Source of the DNA: Pseudoalteromonas tunicata
GTDB lineage: Bacteria; Pseudomonadota; Gammaproteobacteria; Enterobacterales; Alteromonadaceae
NCBI RefSeq assembly: GCF_002310815.1
Contig: NZ_CP011033.1
Coordinates: forward strand, 620,001 to 684,000
Length of the DNA: 64,000 bases
Direction of reading: 5' to 3'
Below the pieces are notes generated by a model, which did not search any database, was not told where the DNA came from, and saw only the letters and a list, made by a program, of their open reading frames with translations. Of the stretch, positions 44,222 through 53,949 are shown one piece after another. Numbering within the stretch: position 1 is the stretch's first letter; each line of letters starts with the position of its first letter. The position numbers and the translations under genes are program-made.

Positions 44222-44908
44222 TTAATTTTTATTCTCATATTCAAGCAAACTTGATAATAGTGCCCGATAGGCTAGAAGCTCAGTGTTTTGTGAGTGGGTC
44301 GATGCTGTTTTTTGATAATGAAGAATCAATTTTTTTAAATATGAGAGATGCTCGTTTTTAGTCGCGTGCCACATACTTGCACCTGTGTGAGATAAGGGGG
44401 CTAAAGCACGGTGACTAACATGAATAAGTTCATAAAAACGTTTGTTTTCTGTGACTATTTGCTCATGAATCAGATTTAGCCCAAGCTTAATAAGTTGGGT
44501 ACGCAATTGATATGTATGATGTACAGGACAAAGTAAGAACTCAATATCATGTGTTGGGTTTGCTGTTGTAATTTGTTGTATGAGCTTTGCAGTCAATTCT
44601 CCACCGACTCCAGCAATAATGACTAAATGCTTTTTTGCTTGAAATTGGCTAAGAGGTAACAACGCGGCATCTAGACAATGAACTGACCACTGAGTTTTGC
44701 CATCGGTCGGAGGGAAAAACTGGATTAGCTGTTGTGTGAGCTTATCAAGTATTGTTGGAACAAGATCAACAAAGTGAATATGAGCTGAGACGTTACGAGT
44801 GAGTAATTTAGCTCCGAGTAAGCCATGATCACAGCAACAATCCCAAATATGATCGTAATTATCACTGATATTTTGATTAATAAGCTCAAGTCTTTTACTT
44901 AGTTTCAA
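44222..44908 (-). CDS. trmK: TrmK-family tRNA (adenine22-N1)-methyltransferase-like protein
   Basis: A 228-residue SAM-dependent methyltransferase. Motif I is unusual: WDCCCDHGLLGAKLL, typical of TrmK/YqfN proteins, followed by HFVDLVPTILDKL and VIIAGVGGELTAKLI. TrmK methylates A22 in the D-arm of some tRNAs in Gram-positive bacteria; in gammaproteobacteria the role is less clear. It heads the leftward operon with a NUDIX gene and RNase HI. Family assignment is good, substrate less certain. Confidence 0.8.
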   Translation of the reverse strand: MKLSKRLELINQNISDNYDHIWDCCCDHGLLGAKLLTRNVSAHIHFVDLVPTILDKLTQQLIQFFPPTDGKTQWSVHCLDAALLPLSQFQAKKHLVIIAGVGGELTAKLIQQITTANPTHDIEFLLCPVHHTYQLRTQLIKLGLNLIHEQIVTENKRFYELIHVSHRALAPLSHTGASMWHATKNEHLSYLKKLILHYQKTASTHSQNTELLAYRALLSSLLEYENKN

Positions 44909-45095
44909 AGGCGCATGCCGATTTAAAAAGAGGCGGACATTTTAAGCATGAAAAGCAAAAATACAATCCTAATTGTGATTAGAGCGAAAGTTTACTCGGT
45001 ATTTATTGTTAATTTTACTCATTTTGTCACTGTGTAAGTTGAAATGACTATTTTTCGACTATGCTAATTTTATCCAGTTTAAAAACCACTTATTA

Positions 45096-45794
45096 ATGAT
45101 TAAAAAATTATTTACGCTTTTTATGCTCGTGGTTTTTCCGAGCCTCTGTTGGGCTAAATTAAACATAGTCACGGAGGTCTTACCTAATTATCAATATTAT
45201 AACGATGATAATCAGCTTATTGGTATATCAACTGAGCGTGTGATTAAAGCATTAACGCAAGGCAATATAGAGTACTCTTTGCTAGTTTATCCGTGGTCAG
45301 TCGCTTACAGCGCGGCCTTACGCGACCCACAAACCTGTATTTTTTCTCTGGCAAGAATTGCGCCTCGAGAAGATAAATTTCAGTGGATTGCCAAGCTTCA
45401 TCATGCCAATGTCTCTTTTTATAGTTTAAAAACTAGTCATATCAGTATTGGCAGTGTTGAAGATGCCAAACAATATAAAATAGCCGTGCTGCGAGATAAT
45501 TTCAGTCATCATTATTTAAAATCCAAGGGTTTTACTGAAGATAAAAATTTAATTGTGATCGATCATTTTGAAAAAATTTATGATTTGTTAGAAACTCGAA
45601 GAGAGTTATTAGAGCTACTTGTGCTCAATGATGAACAATTTAACTACAGTTTAAAACATAATAAAACGTTATCTAAATTAAAGCCGATTTTTCAAATTGA
45701 TAGCATTGGACAAGAGTTATATTTTGCCTGTCATAAAGACATGGCCAACGACACAATAGAGGCGCTTAAACAAGCATTTAAGCGCTCTGAGTAA
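45096..45794 (+). CDS. Exported substrate-binding-protein-like protein (SBP_bac_3 type)
   Basis: A 232-residue protein with a signal peptide (ends near CWA) and a family 3 extracellular solute-binding fold. ISTERVIKALTQGNIEYSL and VYPWSVAYSAALRDP are typical of orphan amino-acid-binding-like proteins in Shewanella and Vibrio. It has no permease or ATPase genes nearby, so it is more likely a receptor or sensor subunit than a transporter part. It is the same length as the protein at 59.0 kb but only distantly similar by eye. Confidence 0.85.
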   Translation: MIKKLFTLFMLVVFPSLCWAKLNIVTEVLPNYQYYNDDNQLIGISTERVIKALTQGNIEYSLLVYPWSVAYSAALRDPQTCIFSLARIAPREDKFQWIAKLHHANVSFYSLKTSHISIGSVEDAKQYKIAVLRDNFSHHYLKSKGFTEDKNLIVIDHFEKIYDLLETRRELLELLVLNDEQFNYSLKHNKTLSKLKPIFQIDSIGQELYFACHKDMANDTIEALKQAFKRSE

Positions 45795-45802
45795 CCATAT
45801 AA

Positions 45803-47323
45803 TTAATGTGTTGGTTGCGACATAATCCACTGAGAGAGTAGTCTGACACCGTAGCCGGTTGCGCCAACTGGATTTTCGTTTTTGGCTTTACTGCCAAGTG
45901 CGTTACCCGCAATGTCTAAATGAGCCCAGCGAACGTCGCCAGCAAAATGCTGTAAAAAACTTGCTGCGGTGGTCGCCCCAGGGCCATAAGAACCAATATT
46001 TTTTAGATCTGCAATATCTGTTTTTAATGCATCTTTGTAGCCCAGCGGTAAACGCCAAAGTTGCTCATTAACCTGTTGACCAGCAAGAGTTAACTCAGAG
46101 ACTAACGTTTCATCATCAGAGAAAATAGCAGCATATTCATCCCCTAAAGCACGAACTTTCGAGCCTGTTAATGTTGCAACATCAACCATGATTTTCGGTT
46201 TGAAATATTCTCTTGCATACCACATTGCATCACTTAAAACTAAACGACCTTCAGCATCGGTATTGACCACTTCTACGGTCAATCCTTGTGCAGTTGTAAC
46301 CACATCACCAGGGGCAAGTGCATCTTCAGAAACCATATTCGCTGCCATGCCCATGACAGCTACAACGTTATGTTTACTTTTATTGAGAGCAAGTGCTTTG
46401 ACCGTTGCAAGCACGGTTGCTGCTCCTGCCATATCTGATTTCATACGGGCAATTGATTCGCCGGTTTTTAAACTATAGCCACCTGAGTCAAAAGTGATCC
46501 CTTTGCCAATTAACGCAATCGGTTGCTCATTACTGCCTTTATAATGCGCCACAATTAAACGAGAGCCTTCTTTACTTCCTCGACCTACAGCTTCAAGCGC
46601 CCCCATATTAAGTTTCTTAATCTCTTTTGGAGTTAACACTTTAATTTCTACACCGTATTTTTTTAACTCTAACGCTGCTTTTGCAAACGCTGCTGGCGTC
46701 ATTTCGGTGGCTGTTTCATTGGTTAAGTCGCGTGCCAAGAAAACCGCTTTTTCAATATTGGCCAGCGTATTGTAATGAGTTAAAACGTCTTTCGGGACGG
46801 GTACATCAAATTGATAGCTTTTCTCTACACGCTTTTCACTGTGGTAACGTTCAAATCGATACGCGCGTAAGTTAATCCCATGAGCAATATCAGCACTTGG
46901 ATGTAATAGGGTGGTTTTTTGGGTTAGATCTTCTAAAGCAATATCAATATTTGAAATTGATTTATGCTCTAGATGGGCTGATAAATTACCGCCTAAACGG
47001 GTCAATTTAGCACTGTTGAGGTTTGACTCATCACCAATTCCTATCACTAATACTCGTTTATAGTTCAGCTGATTAGGTGCAATGATTTCAACTTTTTCGC
47101 CAAATTCACTTTTAAAACTATTGATTTCTAACGCTTTGCTCAATTGACCTGAAGTTAATTTGTCATAATGAGAGAAATCGTTGTTAGTGCGATTTGCTGA
47201 TGAGAAAACGACTAATGTGTCTGCAGACTTGGCAAAGTTATCAACAAAGTTAATGTATTCTGCTTGAGAGCTAAATGCGGTAGCCGCGAATGCCAAAGAA
47301 AATAAAGTTGGTTTAAATGTCAT
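45803..47323 (-). CDS. Exported leucyl aminopeptidase (M17)
   Basis: About 506 residues. The C-terminal catalytic domain is intact: GKGITFDSGGYSLK, MKSDMAGAATVL, and the zinc/arginine motif NTDAEGRLVLSDAMW. M17 enzymes release N-terminal residues from peptides as hexamers with two metals per subunit. Unlike cytoplasmic PepA, the N-terminus reads as a signal peptide (LFSLAFAATAFSSQA), suggesting a periplasmic or secreted form. I start at 47323 for that reason; ATG 47353 adds ten residues. Neither has a good ribosome site. The upstream gene on the same strand is an M24 peptidase, so the two may serve peptide nutrition. Confidence 0.88.
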   Translation of the reverse strand: MTFKPTLFSLAFAATAFSSQAEYINFVDNFAKSADTLVVFSSANRTNNDFSHYDKLTSGQLSKALEINSFKSEFGEKVEIIAPNQLNYKRVLVIGIGDESNLNSAKLTRLGGNLSAHLEHKSISNIDIALEDLTQKTTLLHPSADIAHGINLRAYRFERYHSEKRVEKSYQFDVPVPKDVLTHYNTLANIEKAVFLARDLTNETATEMTPAAFAKAALELKKYGVEIKVLTPKEIKKLNMGALEAVGRGSKEGSRLIVAHYKGSNEQPIALIGKGITFDSGGYSLKTGESIARMKSDMAGAATVLATVKALALNKSKHNVVAVMGMAANMVSEDALAPGDVVTTAQGLTVEVVNTDAEGRLVLSDAMWYAREYFKPKIMVDVATLTGSKVRALGDEYAAIFSDDETLVSELTLAGQQVNEQLWRLPLGYKDALKTDIADLKNIGSYGPGATTAASFLQHFAGDVRWAHLDIAGNALGSKAKNENPVGATGYGVRLLSQWIMSQPTH

Positions 47324-47411
47324 AAACGATACAGTTTTAAATACTAAGTACATGCATTAGTACGTTAATTAATAAAAAAAAGTAAATAGGATCAGATGAA
47401 AAGACAAAATA

Positions 47412-47481
47412 ATGCGGCTGATAAAGTAGGTTTATTTAACTTTTAATCTAAATTTAAAAACTCACTTTATACTAGCCGCAT
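47412..47481 (-). terminator. Large imperfect inverted repeat between M24 and M17 peptidase genes
   Basis: ATGCGGCT-ATAAAGT at 47412-47427 mirrors ACTTTAT-AGCCGCAT at 47464-47481, with a 36-nt AT-rich loop. It lies 28 nt past the M24 stop and before the M17 start. The minus strand continues with TATTTTGTCTTTT, so it may terminate the M24 transcript or act as a leader element for the M17 gene. Confidence 0.5.
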
Positions 47482-47508
47482 GTTTAAAAGGTTGGCTGAA
47501 TAACTGTT

Positions 47509-48726
47509 TTATTGTTGTAATCCAAAGGGATCGTCAAGGCTCGATGAAGGCTCTGTAAACCAAACGGGGCCATTTTCGGACATATAAAAATGATCCTCTA
47601 ACCGTACGCCAAATTTTGTTGGAATCACTAACATAGGTTCATTACTAAATACCATCCCAACTTCAAGCTTAGTTGGATTATTTCTCACTAAATACGGCCA
47701 TTCATGAATATCTAAACCACAGCCATGCCCAGTACGATGCGGTAAACCGGGTAAGTTATAGTCAGGACCAAACTCGTTTTGTATTAGTATCGCTCTGGCT
47801 GCATCATCGACTTTACCGCATGCAATACCTAATTGCGCAGCGTTAAATGCCGCAACTTGGGCGTCTTTTTCAACTTGCCATGCGATGCGCTGTTCGTGTG
47901 TCGCTTCACCAAATGCATATGTGCGTGTGATGTCGGAGTTATAACCTTCAACTAAACAACCTGTATCGATTAATACCCAATCATTTTCTTTTAATATTTG
48001 TGGTTCTTTAACACCATGTGGAAATGAGGTTGCAACACCAAAAAGAACAATACAGAATGACGAGCCTCCTTTTGCACCAACTTTCTTATGAGCTTGTTGA
48101 ATAAATTGACTCACTTCAACGGTTGATATACCCGGTTTTAATATTGCGGCAGCTGCCTGATGCACTTTTAAAGTCATGTCTTTGGCTTGTTGTAACAAGG
48201 CAATTTCATTGGCTGATTTATGTTGACGACAGGTTGCGGTAATAGCGCTGGCATTAACATATTGATAGTGAGGAGCAGCCGTTCTTAGCCCATCAAAAAT
48301 AAAAAATGCGGCTGATTCATCAATGGCTATTTGACCACCAGTAATTGCCAACTCATTAAGAATATTCGCAAATAATTGATAAGGACTTTCATGCTCGTGC
48401 CAGCCATAAAATTTACCTTGGATTAGCATATGGTCGCGCAGAGAGCCTTCTTCGAATTGAGGGGCAATAAAAATAAGGTCGCCCGTTACTGGCAAAATTG
48501 CGCCAACCATACGTTCACTTTTGTACCATTTTAAGCCAGTGAAATAATACAGATTTGTACCCGCATCTAAATAAATCGCAGCAATATTTTGCTTTTTCAT
48601 TAAGCGTTGGGCTTTATGGATCCTAGTTTGATATTCAAGCTCAGAAATAGGAACGATATCTTTTGTCATATCTGATAATTTTGCTAGTTCTATCTCGGGT
48701 GTTGAGCCACCGACACCAATCGTCAT
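47509..48726 (-). CDS. M24 family metallopeptidase (Xaa-Pro aminopeptidase/prolidase-like)
   Basis: A 405-residue protein with an N-terminal creatinase-like domain (about 30-165) and a C-terminal pita-bread domain. The dinuclear metal ligands are present: LIDTGCLVEGYNSDITRTY (two Asp), GLPHRTGHGCGLDIHE (His), NEPMLV (Glu) and GVRLEDHFY (Glu). It should cut Xaa-Pro bonds. GGAG precedes the ATG by 8 nt. No signal peptide. It is divergent from the CDF transporter gene. Confidence 0.92.
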   Translation of the reverse strand: MTIGVGGSTPEIELAKLSDMTKDIVPISELEYQTRIHKAQRLMKKQNIAAIYLDAGTNLYYFTGLKWYKSERMVGAILPVTGDLIFIAPQFEEGSLRDHMLIQGKFYGWHEHESPYQLFANILNELAITGGQIAIDESAAFFIFDGLRTAAPHYQYVNASAITATCRQHKSANEIALLQQAKDMTLKVHQAAAAILKPGISTVEVSQFIQQAHKKVGAKGGSSFCIVLFGVATSFPHGVKEPQILKENDWVLIDTGCLVEGYNSDITRTYAFGEATHEQRIAWQVEKDAQVAAFNAAQLGIACGKVDDAARAILIQNEFGPDYNLPGLPHRTGHGCGLDIHEWPYLVRNNPTKLEVGMVFSNEPMLVIPTKFGVRLEDHFYMSENGPVWFTEPSSSLDDPFGLQQ

Positions 48727-48845
48727 AACTTACTCCAAATTGTATGCAATATCCCAAATGTATCATGCAAGGGATTAAAAAAGAAGCGAGCAAGCATCTG
48801 CAGGCAAGAAAAACAGAAATTAACAGTGCTTTTGTGATGACTAAA

Positions 48846-48867
48846 TTATACAATTGAGACTGTATAA
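48846..48867. promoter_or_regulatory. Inverted repeat in the M24-CDF divergent region
   Basis: TTATACA-8 nt-TGTATAA, a perfect 7-bp dyad about 80 nt before the CDF start and 120 nt before the M24 start. A metal-sensing operator is possible but it matches no consensus I can name with confidence. Confidence 0.3.
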
Positions 48868-48948
48868 CATAATTAATTTGTCGGTGATGACCACTTTGCA
48901 ATTTAATTACGTTTTTAATTTGTTAGGCATAGGTGCTCAATTTAACTA

Positions 48949-49860
48949 ATGACAGATATCACCACCCATAAATCGTCACGTCGCCGTTTACTCATCGCAC
49001 TTTCAATCACCTGTACCTTCATGATAATTCAAGTGTTTGCAGCGTATTTTGCAAACTCGTTAGCTGTATTGGCTGATGCAGGACATTTATTTATTCATAA
49101 CAGTTCACTATTTATTGCGATCCTCGCGTCGACTTTGGCTATCAAACTTGCGACTACCTATAATGATGGTTATCGTAAAGCTGAGCTTGGCGGTGGACTA
49201 ATTAATGGCTTGTTATATTTAATTATTAGCTCTTATATTTTATTTAAAGGTGGCGAGCGTTTTTTTGAGCATCATCATGGTGAAGAGCTAGCCATCAATA
49301 CATTCTTAATGAGTAGTGTTGCTGCGATTGGCTTCTTGTTTCATGCAGCCGCAGCGTTTGTGCTTTATAAAGGTCGTAAAGATAGCATCAACGTTTATGC
49401 GGTTTTTTTACATACCTTTTTTGATTTACTCTCTACGGTTTCTACCTTTGTCGCGAGTATGGTAATCCATTTCACCGGCTGGGTGGTGGTTGATCTTATC
49501 TCAAGTATGTTGATAACTGTGTTTGTATTATTTACTGGGATTCGGTTGCTCTACCAATGTGTACGTGGTTTATTTTTCTATAAGCCTCGTTTACCTTCGT
49601 TAAAATCAATAGAGAAAGCTTTGCTGAGTATTGAACATATTGAAAACATTCATAATTTAACCATTAAAGCTGATGATGAAAATTGGGTTGTTGGTGCACA
49701 TATAGTGCTAAAACACAGCTGTACTTTAGAAAAACATGATGAAGTATGTCGCTTTGAAGTTGAAAAAATACTCAAAAAACAATTCAATATCAATCAATGC
49801 GTATTACAAGTTGAAGCGGGAATTTGTCATCATCAAAAGTCTACACCGAAGCTTAATTAA
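48949..49860 (+). CDS. Cation diffusion facilitator (ZitB/CzcD-like) with altered metal site
   Basis: A 303-residue inner-membrane metal/proton antiporter with about six helices (residues 15-205) and a cytoplasmic C-terminal domain (about 215-303). In canonical zinc members TM2 reads DAGHMLTD (HxxxD); here it is DAGHLFIH (HxxxH). TM5 keeps HTFFD (HxxxD). A histidine-rich loop HHHGEE lies between helices. The change could shift metal preference. Export of zinc, cadmium, cobalt or iron is likely but not settled. No linked metal regulator gene. Confidence 0.88.
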   Translation: MTDITTHKSSRRRLLIALSITCTFMIIQVFAAYFANSLAVLADAGHLFIHNSSLFIAILASTLAIKLATTYNDGYRKAELGGGLINGLLYLIISSYILFKGGERFFEHHHGEELAINTFLMSSVAAIGFLFHAAAAFVLYKGRKDSINVYAVFLHTFFDLLSTVSTFVASMVIHFTGWVVVDLISSMLITVFVLFTGIRLLYQCVRGLFFYKPRLPSLKSIEKALLSIEHIENIHNLTIKADDENWVVGAHIVLKHSCTLEKHDEVCRFEVEKILKKQFNINQCVLQVEAGICHHQKSTPKLN

Positions 49861-49924
49861 CTTGATATGGATTTTGCACAATAAATTTTACCCTAACAGT
49901 GATTTTTTTAAGCCATATTGTCTT

Positions 49925-49960
49925 GGATTGACTAGGTTCTGAGTTGTTTCTAGTCAATCC
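49925..49960. terminator. Inverted repeat between convergent CDF and small secreted protein genes
   Basis: Perfect 11-bp stem GGATTGACTAG / CTAGTCAATCC, 14-nt loop, without a T-run; probably a transcription end for one or both strands. Confidence 0.5.
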
Positions 49961-49986
49961 AGCGGATTATTAGAGTTAGTGATGCC

Positions 49987-50277
49987 TTACCTAAGTGTCT
50001 TTTCATCGAGTTTATTTGCGCTAAAACTACCAAATTCACTATCTATTTGAACACATTGATATACTTCAATAATATTTTTTTTAGATTGCTGAGGAAATGA
50101 TGCTTTAGTTTTAAGCGCAGCTTTTTCTGCAGCAATACTGCTATCTATTTTTGTTCGTACATCAACAATTGCTTCTGTTTTACCGTCCAAGAGCACATGA
50201 CATTTATAATTAAATAGAGCAACTTTTGCATCAAGATGATAAGAGCACAGTAAACAAAAAATAAGTAACTTTTTCAT
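49987..50277 (-). CDS. Small exported protein following the pilY1-like gene
   Basis: A 96-residue protein with a short signal peptide (cut near DAK) and two cysteines in the mature part that could form a disulfide (YKCHV and YQCVQ). I recognise no family. AGGAG lies 6 nt before the ATG and only 9 nt separate it from the PilY1-like gene, so the two are co-transcribed. It could be a periplasmic helper or minor pilus-associated factor; that is positional inference only. Confidence 0.72.
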   Translation of the reverse strand: MKKLLIFCLLCSYHLDAKVALFNYKCHVLLDGKTEAIVDVRTKIDSSIAAEKAALKTKASFPQQSKKNIIEVYQCVQIDSEFGSFSANKLDEKTLR

Positions 50278-50286
50278 GTGAATCTC

Positions 50287-53200
50287 CTACTGTGTATTTT
50301 CTTGGCGATAGATATAAGTACGGTGAGTTTTAAGACCAAAAAAACCGGCTCCAGGTTTTATTAAGTCAATTTTACCATCGCCATCAATATCAGTAGGCAC
50401 TAAATTTGATAAGATTGATTTAGCTTGTACTACGCCACTTGCATCTTCACCTGCACCGACACCTATGAGCAAGAATTGACTTTCGCCATCCTTATTCTCA
50501 CCAAAAAATAATTGAGGGGTATCGGGCACTCGATTTCCTACATCGATAGTTAAATTCTGATATACCTTGGTCCCATAATGAAGATGGAATGCATATAAGG
50601 AGCCACCACCACCATCTAAAATACATTGAGCTAAATCATTTTTTTCAGATGGTAAAAAGCTAGTGTAATAAGCAATACCTCCGACAACAGTTGATTTTGA
50701 TAATGATTTTTCACCAGTCCCTAAGAGGTATTTCCATCCGTTAAAAGAGGATAATTCAGTTTCTAATGTTCTAAACCCATCAGGGTTGGAAAGGGCTGAT
50801 GCAAAGGGATCATTAGTAATATCCATTAATTTATCTATGGTAACAACCTTCGGAATATCCTCACTTTTTATAAATGACTTAGTGATGGTATTTTCATCTC
50901 TAATCATAAATAAAGCGTCATTAGTGGTATTGTATGTAGGGTGAGAGCGGTTTCCGCTACCAATAAGTATTGCCTCATAAGGCTGAGATTTACGTGTAAA
51001 TGATATGGTTGTATCACCATTTTCTGTCACAGTATTTTTAGTTACTTTGCTAAAAAATGTTCTTGCGACTTCTGGCTGATAGAAAAAACGGCGATCATTT
51101 GGGGCTGTACTACTGCTTAATGTGGCAAGTTTAATCACAGTCCAAGGTTCTTCGGTATCTTGAGGATCATCGCTTGGTAAATCGATACGCCATACGTCAC
51201 CGCCAGAATCAACAGAGTACATTCTATCGATATAGCCGTCATAATCCGAATCCAAAATTGCCACATCACTTGGGATACTATGTGATCCTGGGAAATAGGT
51301 ATTGGTGCCACCTGTTGCAGTTGGGGTCGTGCTCCAAACGAGTGTTTTCGTTTGCGCATCAACAACAAAAATCCCCCGGCCGCTGCTATCACTGGTTATT
51401 GAATCATTGTCCTTATTAGTATCGTAACCAGCACCAAAAATGAGTAGTGGCGAACTACTGTAGCCTTTGACATCGATAAAACTCACTTTCGGACGCGACC
51501 ATGTTTGACCTAATTCACTTAAGCCTGTATCTGAGGGCGTTAAAGGGCTGGTCCAAAGTAAGCTTGGGGAATCTGGGTTCGATATATCAATCGCGTAATA
51601 GCTTGAACCTCCGCGTCTCATTCCAATAAACGCCCAAACTTTATCACCACTTTCAACAATACCATTATCGTTTTTGTCATCAAAATAAATGACGGGGGAG
51701 CCATCCATGCCATAAATTTTTGTTGCTGCGGTATTGTCACGTAATGTACTTAGTTGGCTGTAAAGCTCGTAGGGTATGAACGCCCAATCTTCGGTCACAG
51801 TATTTCCACTATCTTGGAACATATGGACAAAGCCACCATTGGTACCCACTAAAATGCGTACCGTACCATCACCATAATTAATGGCTAAAGGTTTTGAGTG
51901 CAGAGGATCTGCCATAATATCATTACGTTTTTCATTGGTGTTTTGATTGCCATTATCATCATCTACATCATAACCAATCGCCCATTTAAATAGATTATCT
52001 AATTGGCCTTCTGTGGTTTTCATGTAGGTAGCTAAAGCGGCTTCACTGCCTGCATAGCTGACAGCATTTGCTTTGTTAAACAAAGGCATGGGTGAACCAG
52101 CACCGACATCGGTATACACTTTTCTATTAAAGGTCTGTGTCAAAATTAAGTTAGTGCCACCGGCTGTTACTAGATTGCCATCATCAGCTTGGTCACTCGG
52201 TAACCAAAAGCTGCGGACATTTTCTTTGATGTTGCCATCGTTATTGATGGCATTTTTTCCATCTTGATCGACCACAGATGTACCGGATACTTTTAATTTT
52301 TTTAGATTGCCTAACCAACGAGCTCCCTCTTGAGGTAAAAACATCGCATAGTAGACAGAATCCAGACTACGGGTACGGTCAAAATTATTGCTTGCAACAG
52401 AAGGGGAGGTAAATGTGGTATTAACTTCAAGTATTTTACTCAATGCTTTACTAAAAGCCTGTGATAATTCAATCGAAGAGCTGGCGCCAAAATATTTACC
52501 TCCTCCTTTAGTTGCAGCCTCAAGTAAGAGTTCTTCGGCATCTTCTGCTCCTTCACCAAATCCAATCGTGTACAAGCTGACATTTTGATTGCCGCTGACA
52601 TTGGTATTTACATCATTATTATTCATCCAGTGAGCTAAGTTAGGTAAATAACTACTGTTAGTTTTATTGCCAACTTTAAAATAAAAGGGAGATGAACTGG
52701 TAGTCTGATTATTAGGATCTGTTTTTGTAGCGATTAACGTGGCTATGTAACTATTTGCGTCACTATCAACCGTAGGTACCCCATCAGTGATTAAAATAAT
52801 GTATGCATTACTGCCGCATCCTTCCTTAAATGGGGAAACATAGCTTGAGCCGGACATGGTTGACGCATCATAAGGGGGGGTATTGCCAGTATAAGAAAAG
52901 CTACCACACTCCCTTTGATAACAATTGGTATCTTCAAAGGCATATTTAACAGAACGGCCTGAAAAAAATCTAAAAGCCTCAGTTAAGGTTTCACACAATG
53001 GGGTATTAGTTTCTGCTTCAATGGATGCAACTTTTGAGATTATATCGGTATTGACTTGGCCAAAATTCGCAATGATCCTACCGCCATCCCGATCGCCTTC
53101 ATAAGGAAAATCTAAATTGAAGATCATTAAGCCAAAATCGACAATAGGGGTTGCATTTAAAACGGTGGTAATTGCTTCTTGTGCTACCTCAAGACGAGCC

Positions 53201-53949
53201 AATTCTACTGTTTTTTTATTTTCAGCATGATACCAACGCAGGTAATTTGGATGATAAAGTGTCACAACCTGACCACCACTAAACACATTGGCTGCTGAAT
53301 CGAGTTGCGCCTCGGTTAGGGTTGCAGATCCTGAGTAAAAATCATTCTTGCTTTTAGTCGCCCCATTTTTTGGTACGCCTTGCAAAATTGAGTCGGGAGA
53401 AGTATAGGTTTTACCGCCTATTTTGAGAGACATTTGGCTATTTTTACCATCTTTTGCAATCACGTCATCTAAGCAGTCAAGGGCTGCTATGGTACTTGCC
53501 CCTGAGTTTTCTTGTAATTCAACCCATGAACCTGTGCTGCCTTTAAATTGATGCTCTCTAATAAAACCAGTATAAAAACCGTAAGTTTCAAGTGACTTTC
53601 TGGCTGCATCACAACCATTGACAGGAGAGTTGAAGCGTTTTGTATCACTATTTTTGTCAGTACGAGGAAGTTCATCATCAACCCCACTTCCAATTGTAAA
53701 ATATACAAAGTCTTCGTTAAGAGAGTTATCAAAAGAAGAAACCACCGGATAGATAATATCTGATTTGTACCCTTCAACCGTGGTTATTTTTTGATTCATA
53801 CTCGCTGAGTTATCAAAAATTATCAGTACTTGCGGTTTTGTATCAAATTGAACCTTTTTGTCACCTACGTAAAGTTCAATATCTTCGCTTGCGGTAAAAA
53901 ATGAAACCAATACCGTGGTTGCGAATATAAAATATTTAATCCGTTTCAT
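50287..53949 (-). CDS. pilY1: PilY1-like type IV pilus adhesin/biogenesis factor
   Basis: About 1220 residues. After the signal peptide comes a von Willebrand A domain with MIDAS motif DNSAS (near residue 45; DNSASMNQK). A middle region leads to the C-terminal PilY beta-propeller (about 660-1210), with ADPLHSKPLAINYG, GTNGGFVHMF and GMDGSPVIYFDDKNDNG. The DKNDNG and DIDGDGKID loops look like calcium sites. PilY1 caps type IV pili with minor pilins and mediates adhesion and surface sensing. The start at 53949 follows AGGGG and opens a signal peptide; ATG 54024 is less likely. No minor pilin genes (fimT, pilV, pilW, pilX) are adjacent. Confidence 0.9.
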   Translation of the reverse strand: MKRIKYFIFATTVLVSFFTASEDIELYVGDKKVQFDTKPQVLIIFDNSASMNQKITTVEGYKSDIIYPVVSSFDNSLNEDFVYFTIGSGVDDELPRTDKNSDTKRFNSPVNGCDAARKSLETYGFYTGFIREHQFKGSTGSWVELQENSGASTIAALDCLDDVIAKDGKNSQMSLKIGGKTYTSPDSILQGVPKNGATKSKNDFYSGSATLTEAQLDSAANVFSGGQVVTLYHPNYLRWYHAENKKTVELARLEVAQEAITTVLNATPIVDFGLMIFNLDFPYEGDRDGGRIIANFGQVNTDIISKVASIEAETNTPLCETLTEAFRFFSGRSVKYAFEDTNCYQRECGSFSYTGNTPPYDASTMSGSSYVSPFKEGCGSNAYIILITDGVPTVDSDANSYIATLIATKTDPNNQTTSSSPFYFKVGNKTNSSYLPNLAHWMNNNDVNTNVSGNQNVSLYTIGFGEGAEDAEELLLEAATKGGGKYFGASSSIELSQAFSKALSKILEVNTTFTSPSVASNNFDRTRSLDSVYYAMFLPQEGARWLGNLKKLKVSGTSVVDQDGKNAINNDGNIKENVRSFWLPSDQADDGNLVTAGGTNLILTQTFNRKVYTDVGAGSPMPLFNKANAVSYAGSEAALATYMKTTEGQLDNLFKWAIGYDVDDDNGNQNTNEKRNDIMADPLHSKPLAINYGDGTVRILVGTNGGFVHMFQDSGNTVTEDWAFIPYELYSQLSTLRDNTAATKIYGMDGSPVIYFDDKNDNGIVESGDKVWAFIGMRRGGSSYYAIDISNPDSPSLLWTSPLTPSDTGLSELGQTWSRPKVSFIDVKGYSSSPLLIFGAGYDTNKDNDSITSDSSGRGIFVVDAQTKTLVWSTTPTATGGTNTYFPGSHSIPSDVAILDSDYDGYIDRMYSVDSGGDVWRIDLPSDDPQDTEEPWTVIKLATLSSSTAPNDRRFFYQPEVARTFFSKVTKNTVTENGDTTISFTRKSQPYEAILIGSGNRSHPTYNTTNDALFMIRDENTITKSFIKSEDIPKVVTIDKLMDITNDPFASALSNPDGFRTLETELSSFNGWKYLLGTGEKSLSKSTVVGGIAYYTSFLPSEKNDLAQCILDGGGGSLYAFHLHYGTKVYQNLTIDVGNRVPDTPQLFFGENKDGESQFLLIGVGAGEDASGVVQAKSILSNLVPTDIDGDGKIDLIKPGAGFFGLKTHRTYIYRQENTQ

